This document shows, piece by piece, positions 1-8,847 of a stretch of DNA of 19,255 bases (position 1 is its first letter; each line of letters starts with the position of its first letter). The DNA lies in assembly GCA_910592005.1 (NCBI GenBank), contig CAJVPP010001555.1:1-19255 (forward strand). The letters run 5' to 3'. The notes under the pieces were generated by a model. That model was given only the letters and a program-made list of their open reading frames with translations. It did no database searches and was not told the origin of the DNA. This DNA comes from Funneliformis mosseae (lineage: Eukaryota > Glomeromycota > Glomeromycetes > Glomerales > Glomeraceae). The position numbers were made by a program, and so were the translations under genes.

Positions 1-964
1 TTGCTATTGAGTTCGTCATTACGAGTTCGACTAACATATCTTAAGTTCTAAGACGTGATAAATTGCCGAGTTGATTCTAGTATAACGGATACCTGTAGGA
101 TTTAGAGAAAATCCTAAGGTCAGAAACTCCAACGTGTAGAATCAGCTGCCGCAGCCTTTTAACTTAGACGTTAAGATAAACGAAAACGAACCCGGTGACA
201 TCATTAAGAGTTATTACCTCTAAATCTTTCCAGGATAACCACAATCTCCTATCCATAAATAGAAGCTTATCCAGACTGACTTTCCATAAGAATGAGCACG
301 CAATGACAGCTATCCATGAGGATCTATATAATACTCTTCTTTTTCTTCTAGAATCTATACCTCCTTTACGTCTACAAAGGTACCAGATTTACTCTATTGT
401 ACTCGCTCTTCCATTCTACCAATTTTCTAATCATTAGCCACTCCAATAACATATTCCTTATCATCATCCATTAGATCTCAAATTTTCTTAGCATAACTAT
501 TTATTATATGCAGTTTATTTACCTCGTTAGGAAGCTCCTAATATCCAAATTCATGTTGATTTTTTTTCATTTGGGATACTAATTTTGAAATTTGTCTTGA
601 AAACTACCAAATCAATCTATCTTCATGTCATTCTGGATTTTTTTTTCCTAGTCACTCCTGCTTGTCTGCCCATTCATTGAATGTAATGGGATCTATATTT
701 TCAGATTCTTTTGGCTTAAAACCTTTTACTGACCCTGCTAACCAGTCGGCTAATTCATCTATAGATTTGATTTATGAAACATAATGCGTCCCATTTTTTT
801 TTCTCAGCTACCACCTGAAGTTATGCGATTTTCTCTTGATACTTAGCAAGCAAATTATTAGAACGTAGATATGGTATCACATCTAATGTTACTCTTTTAA
901 GCTTTGCAAGTTTGGTTTAAACTTCTTTATGAATATTTGCTTAGTTAACTTGATGAGATGACAT
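1..964 (-). pseudogene. Decayed minus-strand gene, probably repeat- or transposon-derived
   Basis: Reading the minus strand from an ATG at 964-962 gives a protein-like frame, rich in Lys, Glu and Gln, that runs to the window edge in three frame segments: about 964-772, about 771-232 and about 232-1. Recognisable stretches include KLAKLKRVTLDVIPYLRSNN, DELADWLAGSVKGFKPKESE, ENIDPITFNEWADKQ and DLMDDDKEYVIGVAND. The frame is broken by about 15 in-frame stops (7 TAG, 5 TAA, 3 TGA) and two single-base frame shifts. Every stop can be explained by a C-to-T change in CAG, CAA or CGA. I do not recognise the family; gag-like or another lineage-specific repeat protein is possible. The plus-strand open frame at 195-437 is an antisense shadow of this pseudogene. 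The gene may continue beyond position 1. Confidence 0.6.
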
Positions 965-1665
965 CTTATATAGTATATCTTTCGTGGTATAATAATAACC
1001 TCAGAAAAATTTTATTCAATTAATTAATTCTCCTTCTGCTTTCTTATATGTAAAAGCAGAGTATTATTTATCTTTTTCTGAGCATTACGAAGAAAAGTGC
1101 CACCTATCCCCTCCTCCTGCTTGATAATTCACTAGATGCAGATATGGATCTAAGTCTGGATAATAAGCAAACTGGCTAGAGGGGTCAAAGGTGCTTAGGG
1201 TAAAAAATTAGGTCAAGGGAAATAGGTACTGAATATATTAGGTTATATTTTTTTACACACTTTGCTTACCGCTCTACTTCGTTCTGCATATAGTAAGCTT
1301 ATTTGCTTTTAAAAAACTTGTGCAAAATAAAATATCAAATTAGTATTTATACAATTCCAAAGAATTTAGCTAAGCAAAATTACAAATTAGTATTTCTGAG
1401 ATTGCAGAGTCTCCAGCTAGGCAAGAAAGTAAAAAAGTGATTTTAATGAGCTGAAAGTGTGAAAAGCAAAAAAAGAAAAAAAAGTAATATAGTAAGAAAG
1501 CATTATGGGGACTGTATAACTCTAGTAGGAAACACCTTTGTCTCCCCTCTCTGATATTTTTTTTATTATATTTTATATTTTTGCAAATTTATATTAGGTT
1601 TTATTATTAATAAAATTTTAATATTTAATAAATTTAATAAATAAAATGTACTGATTATTGATGCT
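965..1665. other. Intergenic sequence upstream of the left-end pseudogene
   Basis: No gene is visible. The stretch contains short A/T runs and an imperfect direct repeat of about 47 nt beginning at 1336 and 1383. Both copies start CAAATTAGTATTT and end with a TAGCTAAGCAA-like / CAGCTAGGCAA-like block. It may be the promoter side or terminal part of the decayed element at 1-964, but no boundary can be placed from sequence alone. Confidence 0.4.
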
Positions 1666-2000
1666 GAATTGCTTGTCTGATTGAAGTTGATTGGCATTGA
1701 TCAATGTCTGAATTGAGGCTAATTTTAGGAGTATTTATGGTTAAATTGCTTATCTGATTGAAGTCAATTAGCATCGATTGGCATCAGAATTATTGCTGAA
1801 TTAAGGCTAATTTTAAGTTGATTTATGGTTATTTAAGTTCTGTATTGATGTTAAATGATCATGTCTGATTGGAATCGATCAGCATTTATTAGTGTCTGAA
1901 TTGTTACTGAATTGAGGCCATTTTTAGACTAATTTATGATTAAATTTAAGTTCTAAATGACCATGTTCAATTGGGATTGATCGGTGTCTATCAGCACCTG
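1666..2000. repeat. Nested tandem repeat: four units, each carrying three 10-bp subunits
   Basis: Four diverged units start near 1666, 1744, 1854 and 1956. Each opens with a TGTCTGATTG-like box and then holds three consecutive 10-mers of the pattern RATYRRYRTY. Unit 1 has 10-mers at 1679, 1689 and 1699; unit 2 at 1756, 1766 and 1776; unit 3 at 1867, 1877 and 1887; unit 4 at 1969, 1979 and 1989. Examples are GATTGGCATT, GATCAGCATT and GATCGGTGTC. Between the 10-mer blocks are AATTGAGGCTAATTTTA-like spacers. Copies differ mainly by A/G and C/T transitions. No coding frame is visible. Confidence 0.8.
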
Positions 2001-2059
2001 TTCATGCTAATCAAAAAATATGATAAATTGGCTGTAAATAGTATCAAAATCAGCCTAAA

Positions 2060-3745
2060 ATTGACTATTTAATTTTTAGCTGATTTGGACTATTTCAACT
2101 AGTGTTATATATTAATATAATAAATTATTTTAAAAAATAATCTTTAAATAAAAATATTAGATAAATATTCTAAAACTTAAAATAAATTTTTTAATAAATT
2201 TTTAAATAAAATAAAAAAAAAATTAAATATAATAAAATTAAAATATTTTAAATTTTATTTATTTTTATAATATTTTATCTAATAAAATTATATTAATTAA
2301 TTAAAATATAAATAGTTAATTTTACTTATAAAATTATTATTTTCATTTTTATTATTAATTATTAATCTTTTAAAAATTGATTTTTCATTTAAAATTTTTA
2401 AGTTATTTATATTATTTTTCTTTTTTGGTTGACTTTTTTATTTTTTATTTAGCTATTTTTTATATTATAAAAGATGACTTTTAAAAATGTATTATCAATT
2501 AATTTTATATTAATATTATTAATATTTATAAAATATTAAAAATATCTATTGAATTTTAAAGTATATAAATATTATTTACTGAAAAGGCATTAATTTTCTT
2601 ATAATAAATTTATTATCATATTTAATTTCTAAGCTTTTAGATTCAAAAAATATTAAAATTAAAGAAATAAAAATATAATACATAGTTAAAAAGTTTTTGT
2701 CTTTATATTATTTAAAGAAAATATATCTGATTTTATAAGAAATTTATTATTTAAAAAAATTTTGTATTCAGTATACATTTTGAGATTATATTTTTATTTA
2801 GTAAATTTAACTAAATATATATTATTATTTATATATTTTAATTATGTTTTTTATAAGTTAAAATATCTAATATTTGTTTGTTAATTTTAATACTTTTTTT
2901 TTAATCTAAAATTTAATATATATATTAAGATTTTTTTTTGAATAATTATTAAAGTATTTAGATTTTATTTAAAAATGATATTTAATTATTAATTTTAATG
3001 TTTTTTATTTTCAAGCTTTTTAAAATTCTTTATTATTAAATAAAAATAATTTTTTTTATGTAAACCTAATAATATAAAATTATAAAAAAAATCCTTTAAG
3101 TAAAAATTGTAATATAGATTATTTATTTATTAATTAATAATTAAACATCTTATAATAGATTATTTTTTTATTATATTTTAAATCTAATAAATATTTAATA
3201 TTTCTTAAATAAATTTATCAGAAGTGTATAAATATTTATTATCATTTAAATTGCAAATTAATATAATAAATTACTGATTTAAATAATATAAAGTAATAAA
3301 TAATTACTTTTATTGAAGAAATAAAATATTTATTACCATTTGCTATTTTATAATTATTTTAATATAAAATGTTTTTACAACATATATTTAGAATGTTTTG
3401 TATTATCATTTCTTTCATATTGTTATTTAAAATCTTATTTTAAAAAATTATTATATAATAATTATTATATAAAAATATAAAATACAAATGTTTATTTATA
3501 AATTATATTATTTTTGCATAATATATTTAATAGTAAAATAAAAAATAAAATTATGAAAAAAAAATGAAAAAAAGTTTATTTTATAAAGCATGTTCTATAT
3601 TATTTATAAATTACTTTACTACTAATAAAAATTTTAATAAATAATAAAAAATTATCATAATATTATATAATAAATATTATAAATAAAAGTAAATTCTAAT
3701 AAGTCGTCAAATTTAAAATTATTTAAATTTTTAATTTTTTTTATT
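2060..3745. other. Extremely AT-rich gene-free stretch
   Basis: About 1.7 kb made almost entirely of A and T, with short TTTATT, AATAAA and TATATA runs. No open frame, splice-bounded exon, RNA gene or ordered repeat could be seen. It resembles the AT-rich gene-free stretches of compositionally biased fungal genomes. Confidence 0.7.
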
Positions 3746-3747
3746 AA

Positions 3748-3832
3748 AGTAAATCAGAAGGGAATTTTATAATAAATAAGCAGACAAATTTTCTATTGTT
3801 AAGACCTTAAACTGGTTGAGAGTAAACATAGC
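3748..3832 (+). repeat. Dispersed repeat, copy 1
   Basis: The copy begins AGTAAATCAGAAGGGAATTT, continues through AATAAATAAGCAGACAAATT and ends with an ACTGGTTGAGAGTAAAC block. Copy 2 follows 129 nt later in the same orientation. Relative to copy 2 it has one extra T in the TTTTATAAT run and a diverged middle. Confidence 0.75.
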
Positions 3833-3876
3833 TAAAAGTAAAAAGAACATCACAAGTTAAGAAGAAATTTTTAAAA

Positions 3877-3956
3877 AGTAAATCAGAAAGGAATTTATAA
3901 TAAATAAGCAGACAAATTTGCTCATCTGCAAAACCGTAACTGGTTAAGAACAAACT
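3877..3956 (+). repeat. Dispersed repeat, copy 2
   Basis: A direct repeat of 3748-3832 that ends AACTGGTTAAGAACAAACTC. Its first 46 nt match the inverted copy at the right end of the window (19109-19171) at all but two positions, both A/G differences. Confidence 0.75.
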
Positions 3957-4231
3957 CGCATGATTGTGGTGGTAAATCATTAAGATTATAGTCTAAAAAA
4001 ACACACTATTTTTTTTTGTATATAAATGAGGTAGATTGTTCGTCACAAACCCCTACAATCAACTTGACTAATCCCTTCATATAATATTGAAAAATCATCT
4101 TTTTATGAAGGTTCTAAAGACAATTATCCTTGGGTGTATCTGTTCAATGAATTTTCTAACTTTAGACCAAAGAATGCCTCGTAGTCCAGAGAGATTGGTT
4201 AATTTTTTTTATATGACGATTCCCTTTTACG

Positions 4232-4402
4232 ATGTATTGCACCCTGCTGGCGTTGCTGGTGATCATCGTGCTGATACTGGGCATTATGGTCATTATTATT
4301 ATCACAACCTATTACTTCGTTTCACTTCTAGAAGGAAATAGGTTAAAGTGTAAAAAAAAGATATTGTTAACGCATCATAACTTTGTACCAATGATTGTTT
4401 AA
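4232..4402 (+). CDS. Possible small single-pass membrane protein (56 aa)
   Basis: An ATG at 4232 opens a 56-residue frame ending at TAA 4400-4402. Residues 4-31 form a strong transmembrane segment (LLALLVIIVLILGIMVIIII), followed by a basic tail with KCKKK. The DNA here is far more GC-rich than its surroundings, with many CTG, GTG and ATC codons. A frame +1 away, open from 4087 with ATGs at 4105 and 4174, covers the same stretch; its upstream part (MPRSPERLVNFFYMTIPF) is plausible protein, but its downstream part looks like a shadow. No AG acceptor lies between the in-frame TGA at 4214 and the ATG, so splicing does not join them. This is either a genuine micro-ORF, a gene with a single-base error near 4224-4229, or a frame-shifted relic. 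A TATA-like sequence sits near 4019-4026. Family not recognised. Confidence 0.35.
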   Translation: MYCTLLALLVIIVLILGIMVIIIITTYYFVSLLEGNRLKCKKKILLTHHNFVPMIV

Positions 4403-4906
4403 TCTTCCAATGAAAAGTCAATGTTGTTAAAAAATACATACGATATTTATTTTATTTTTTATTATTCAAAAAAGAATAAAAATTCGCGGAGAGGTGCTTT
4501 TTTAAAACATGAAATGTGTAATAAAATATAAATTTTTTTTAATCAACCGTTTATTTGGTTAATTTGAATTGACCAATCAAATAAAGAAAACTTAAATTTA
4601 GAATTATTACTTGCATTAAAAATGGTTTACACAATTCAATCACGTGATTTGTCCACAAATAAAGCATGATCACGTGGATATTGAAGGCAATTCGGAATTA
4701 CAAACCAAATGTTAATCCTGACCAAAGTTACAATCGAATTGTTCAAAGACGCGATACTGCGGCAAATACATGACGCGAATGACAATCCTAGGCATTAATC
4801 TTTGACCAATCTAAACATAAATTTATTAAATTTACTGAAAGATATAATATATATGTATATAAAATATAACATGAAAATCGAATTTAACAAAGCATGCACT
4901 TTCTCT
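4403..4906. promoter_or_regulatory. Gap with a cluster of promoter-like boxes
   Basis: Contains two CACGTG boxes (4641-4646 and 4671-4676) and two TGACCAATC CCAAT-type boxes (near 4571 and 4804), with more mixed base composition than the flanks. This is odd because the neighbouring reading frames converge here, so it lies 3' of both. It may drive an unannotated transcript. No convincing coding exon follows on either strand. Confidence 0.35.
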
Positions 4907-5755
4907 TTATAGATAGATTAAACCACTAATACCGACACGATCAAATCTTTCTAGTTCTTTAGTTTTATAAGTAATATCACCAAATCGGTCAACATAAATA
5001 GAAGAACCATCTTCCCTTTTAGAGTAAAAGCTAGCATTACTCAAGTTATGATAATGATAGACGTTATTCCCTTTTTTACAATAGATGTTACCTTGAGAAT
5101 TTATACTTGATTTATGATCATCCTTACAATTTATGATCAAATTTTTCAATAGTCGTGATGAGATTATATTCGTCGGTGTAACTTTACCTTGTAAACGAAT
5201 TTGGATCTCATACCTTTCCAATGTTGATAACGTATATGGAAATGAATCTAGAGTAAAATTAGGAGATGCAGAAGGATGAATTGACGCGCCGTGTGAAGCA
5301 GAGATAACTTGATTTCTATCATTAGATGATTGATTATCGGCGGTATTTTGATGAGTCGAATTAAATAACGTTTGGCGTATTGATGTAGAAGATAACGAAT
5401 TTAACGTATGTGATTCCACATTCTCATAATCCAAAGCGACGGTTCTAAAAATACTAGCAAGATTATTTATTGTATTATTACGAGTATCAACTGGATATTG
5501 ATTATGATATGGATTTTGAGGTGTCGGTTGTATAGGAGATGATGAATTTGGTGAATTTGGTGAGAAGGCAGCGGGTGAAGGGAAAAATGGCAATAATATT
5601 GAAGATATTTGAGGTGTCGACGTTGATGTCGATGTGGAAACACGTAATGCTTCCATAAAATAATATGCTGCCGCATGCCAATATGGGTGTGATAAAGATT
5701 CTCTCGTAAAATTTGAGCTACGATTACGATTTCGATTATTATTTCTTTGGCTCAT
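4907..5755 (-). CDS. Unrecognised low-complexity protein (282 aa)
   Basis: A single uninterrupted frame from ATG 5755 to the stop at 4907. Residues 1-25 are rich in Asn and Arg. About 41-110 are rich in Ser, Thr, Pro and Asn, including an STSTSTSTP run, and about 130-170 are again Ser/Asn-rich; these parts are probably disordered. The last hundred residues look more ordered and carry repeated short Gly/Asp-aromatic patterns (GNIYC, GNNVYHYH, DGSSIYVDRFGDITYK), which could form short beta hairpins. There is no signal peptide and no membrane segment. I do not recognise a family and infer no function. The length, the codon-like composition and the absence of stops in an AT-rich region support a real gene. 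A T-rich stretch (5785-5888) lies upstream. Confidence 0.6.
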   Translation of the reverse strand: MSQRNNNRNRNRSSNFTRESLSHPYWHAAAYYFMEALRVSTSTSTSTPQISSILLPFFPSPAAFSPNSPNSSSPIQPTPQNPYHNQYPVDTRNNTINNLASIFRTVALDYENVESHTLNSLSSTSIRQTLFNSTHQNTADNQSSNDRNQVISASHGASIHPSASPNFTLDSFPYTLSTLERYEIQIRLQGKVTPTNIISSRLLKNLIINCKDDHKSSINSQGNIYCKKGNNVYHYHNLSNASFYSKREDGSSIYVDRFGDITYKTKELERFDRVGISGLIYL

Positions 5756-6110
5756 GATTGATAAACAATTTAAAAAACTGAGAATTTTTTTTTTTATTTT
5801 TTTTTTTTTTAGAAACTTGTATTATATAATAATAGAGATTATACATGTTTATAAGTGGACAACATTTTTTTTTTTTTTTTTTTTTTTGAAAGAAAAAAAA
5901 AGCCCACGCATGTGAATTTAAAAAAAAATCAGGTTTTTTTTTATCAACGAGAATTAATTCGAGTCAATCTAAACCAGAAACAAGAAAACTTCTGCGGAAA
6001 TGATTTATTTTGGGAAAGAAAGCTCATTAATAATGACTTTTATTGTAACAATTAAGTAATCTGAATATATACTTATCGGTTAATCTGAAGATTAACCGGT
6101 AGCATTTACC
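5756..6110. other. Gap between the unrecognised gene and UXT, with poly-T tracts
   Basis: Upstream region of the minus-strand gene at 4907-5755 and downstream region of UXT. It contains poly-T tracts near 5785-5812 and 5865-5888. The open frame at 5855-6055 is largely homopolymer translation (Phe and Lys runs) and is not a credible gene. Confidence 0.5.
6077..6098 (-). terminator. Perfect 10-bp inverted repeat just past the UXT stop codon
   Basis: CGGTTAATCT and AGATTAACCG are exact reverse complements separated by only GA. The repeat sits 12 nt beyond the UXT stop, inside the likely 3' UTR. It could be a transcript hairpin affecting 3' end formation or stability, or a palindromic protein-binding site. 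The function is inferred from position only. Confidence 0.4.
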
Positions 6111-6849
6111 TTAAAAATATAAATCATCTCTCAATGTAGTTTTTTCACCTTTCTGTAAATTTAAAATTTCTTTTAAAGCTTCGTATACCAATTTAATGTG
6201 TGCATTTATTTTTGCAATGTCTCGGGTATACTGATCAGATTTCCTAATTGAATGAAAACAAATATTTAAATTAATTAGACCCCCTTAAAAAAAGAAATCA
6301 TGTCACACAATACTTATTTACTTTTGTAATAATTTTTCTTTTTTCTCGATAAATCCGATAGCCTCATCTAATGTCAATTGTACATGAAATCCAAATCCTA
6401 TATTAACATAAATATATGTCGTATCAGGTCTACAAATGTACAAAATCAGAAAGTATTAAAAGATTTAAAGGTAAAAGCAGAATATCAATTACACTTTACA
6501 CTACTTACATTACTTACACTTTAGCTTGGCAATAAAAGTTCGATCCTAAATCAACCATTGTCTTTAATTCTTTTAGATTATTTGATTTTATTAATTCAAT
6601 ATGATTTTTTAATTTAATGCTTAATGATGCAAAAGAAAATCAATTTATATTACAAATGAATAAAAAAGTTTATATTTAGAAGAGCAATGAAAATATTTAA
6701 TTAAGAATCGAGAAATATTACTAGTCGGAAATTTCTTCATAAATTTTATCACGTAATTCCCATGTTTGTTTTAAATCTACCTCAAGTTTATTATGAAGAA
6801 AATTTTCATATTGTTCAATTTTTTTTGAAATATCCTTGTCTTTTGCCAT
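6111..6849 (-). CDS. UXT: UXT-like prefoldin-family protein (156 aa, four exons)
   Basis: Exons on the minus strand: 6849-6722, 6619-6518, 6429-6322 and 6243-6111. The introns (102, 88 and 78 nt) all have GT-AG ends; intron 2 has a textbook GTAAGT donor. The joined frame is 471 nt, encoding 156 aa, against 157 aa in human UXT/ART-27. Similarity runs end to end: IEQYENFLHNKLEVDLKQTW in exon 1, then KNHIELI, MVDLGSNFY (about 64-72), PDTTYIYVNIGFGFHVQLTL (78-97), and a last helix with IAKINAHIKLVYEALKEILN. The family is alpha-type prefoldin: two coiled-coil helices around a beta hairpin. It acts in the URI/R2TP-associated prefoldin-like complex, which assists assembly of RNA polymerases and other complexes. 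No exon is long enough to stand out as an open frame. The neighbour upstream, BTB-SUMT, is divergent. Confidence 0.88.
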
Positions 6850-7498
6850 GATTTAACATATGAAGAAAAATCGTGAATAAAAAAAAAAAAGCAAAGTGGT
6901 GAATGCTAAAAATGATTGGTCACACAATGTAATCGTCTATGATTGGTCCAATCGAGAGAAGATAGATTTTCCAAAAACATTTGATTTTCCGAATATTTTT
7001 TTATAGAACAATTTTTTTTTCATTATCCATCATTTTTTTTTTTTTACAATCGTCTTATCGTAATTGTCTTTTTTTAGTACATTATCTTATTATTCTTGCA
7101 GCAAATCGATCTGATAAGACGTAAAAGTAGATAAGATAAAGAAAAAAGAATTCAGCCGTTATTAAATTCTTTTTCTTTTTATGGTATTCACTTATTTATT
7201 TGTTCTATTAGTTAAGCAAAACATTGTCTATCAGATGTCGATTGAATAAAAATAAAACAATAAACAATTGATAGATTATGTAAAAAAAAATGAATCCTGA
7301 TAATGATAACGGAATTACACGAAATGAAAACGATAATCACTCAAAGTTTATCATATTCCGATGTTTATCCATAAGGGGGTAAAGTTATAAATTACACTTT
7401 AAAAGGACCGAAAGTCAACCCTCACCATAATATTTTCTTTTCTTCTTGCCACTCAACAAAAAATATTTTTTTAAATCTTCAACGATTAAATAATCATC
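6850..7498. promoter_or_regulatory. Shared promoter region between UXT (-) and BTB-SUMT (+)
   Basis: A 649-nt divergent region. Two inverted CCAAT-type boxes, TGATTGGTCA near 6913-6922 and GATTGGTCC near 6941-6949, lie 65-100 nt upstream of the UXT ATG. They match the TGACCAATC boxes at 4571 and 4804. Poly-T and poly-A runs occur at about 6880-6890 and 7011-7045. On the BTB side, a pyrimidine-rich TTTTCTTTTCTTCTTGCC stretch about 60 nt before the ATG is a plausible transcription start area. Confidence 0.45.
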
Positions 7499-8847
7499 AT
7501 GACATCTAATAAGTTATTATCTCAATTTTCTTTAAAAATCGAACAATTACTTGACGATGATGAATTTAATACGATTATTCGTGTTGGCGATGAATCATCA
7601 ACGGGGATAAAATGTTTTAAAGCACACTCTATTATTTTGAAAGCTGTTTCTCCATATTTTAAAAATATTTTTAAAAAGAATATGTTTATGAAAAATGGAG
7701 ATTTGATTTATTTAGAAGAGCCAAATATTTCTCCTCCTGTATTTGAAGTAATATTAAAGTAAGCTTATAATAATTTTTTTTTTTTTTTTTTTTTGTTGCG
7801 GAAACTTTATCTAACCTTTTTTTCAATGTGCTTTCAGATATATGTACACTGGTAGAATTTCTACCGAGACTGCTACTAGCAATGACATTATTAATATTCT
7901 CAACGCTGCAGAAGAATTAAAATTGAGCGAATTAGCAGAATTCTTAAAAGATCATCTTATGCATAAGGTGATTAATAATCCACAATATCAAAATCACGTG
8001 ACTAGATGTTCTGATAAACACAGATCACACATGAATAATAATGGTGGAAAGATGAAACTTGTTGGTGCCGGACCTGGTGATCCAAATTTGTTGACGCTAG
8101 CTGCGTACCAAGCAATTCAAGATGCCGATTTAATATTATCTGACAAACTTGTACCTAAAGAAGTGTTAAAATTAATTCCACATAATACTGAAGTTTTTGT
8201 CGCCGCGAAGAAATTTTGTGCTAACGTTGAAGCCGCTCAAGCTGAACTTAATCGAGTAGCCCTTGAGGCTTTAAAACAAGGAAAAGTCGTCGTCAGATTA
8301 AAACAGGGTGGTTAGTAGAAAACAAATTTATTATAAATTACAAAAAAAAAAAAAAAAAATTTTTCAAAAAAAAATTAATAAGTTCTTATTTTTCATAGAT
8401 CCATTTTTATTTGGTCGGGGTGGAGAAGAATTTCTATTTTTCCGATCTCATGGTTATATCCCACAAGTAATTCCCGGTATTTCCTCTTGTATGTCTGCTC
8501 CCTTATTAGCAAATATTCCTGTTACACATCGTGGAGTCGCATCACAATTCCTTGTTTGTACAGGTACTGGTAAAAATAATACTTTACCAGAAATTCCAAC
8601 TTATCATCCAGCTCGTACAACAGTATTTTTAATGGCTTGTCATAGAATTAAAGACATAACAAAAGTACTTATAAATGAAGGCAATTATCCTTCTGATTGT
8701 CCTTGTGTCGTTATAGAAAGAGCGAGTTGCACGGATCAAAGAGAAATAAGAGGAACTTTGAGTACTATTTCTGACATAATGGAGAGAGTAGGACACACTC
8801 CACCCGGAACACTTGTAGTCGGACAAGCTTGTTTGACTTTATCATGA
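7499..8847 (+). CDS. MET1: BTB domain fused to uroporphyrinogen-III C-methyltransferase (393 aa)
   Basis: Exons 7499-7758, 7838-8310 and 8399-8847; introns of 79 and 88 nt with GT-AG ends. The joined frame is 1182 nt. Residues about 20-145 are a BTB/POZ domain (FNTIIRVGDE, FKAHSIILKAVSPYFKNIF, PVFEVILKYMYTGRI), of the style common in Rhizophagus. Residues 159-393 are a complete SUMT domain: the SAM-binding loop VGAGPGDP (162-169), RLKQGDPFLFGRGGEE (240-255), PGISS (270-274), IPVTHRG (284-290) and a GTLVVGQA end. SUMT uses two SAM to convert uroporphyrinogen III to precorrin-2 on the way to sirohaem, the cofactor of sulfite and nitrite reductases. Yeast Met1 and many fungal SUMTs carry a different N-terminal region; here a BTB domain takes that place. 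Exon 2 runs from BTB into SUMT without a stop or splice site, and the last intron restores the exact KQGDPF motif. A separate SUMT start at Met159 (8052) or 8031 is possible. Confidence 0.88.

Noticed and set aside
195..437. 80-aa plus-strand frame
   Set aside because: Antisense to the decayed minus-strand gene, which shows protein-like composition on the other strand.
1201..1245. Weak likeness of AAGGGAAATAGGTACT to the tail of the inverted repeat near 19095-19106
   Set aside because: Only about 14 matching bases with a gap; could be chance.
5467..5676. 69-aa minus-strand frame rich in His
   Set aside because: Off-frame reading of the low-complexity part of the 282-aa gene.
5855..6055. 66-aa plus-strand frame
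   Set aside because: Starts with a poly-Phe run from a T tract, followed by Lys runs; no sign of coding pressure.
8308..8398. Apparent end of SUMT with stop codons after KQGG
   Set aside because: A GTTAGT donor at 8311 and an ATAG acceptor at 8398 restore the exact conserved KQGDPF motif, so this is an intron and not a truncation.
8629..8826. 65-aa minus-strand frame
   Set aside because: Antisense to the SUMT exon 3, which carries clear conserved motifs on the other strand.
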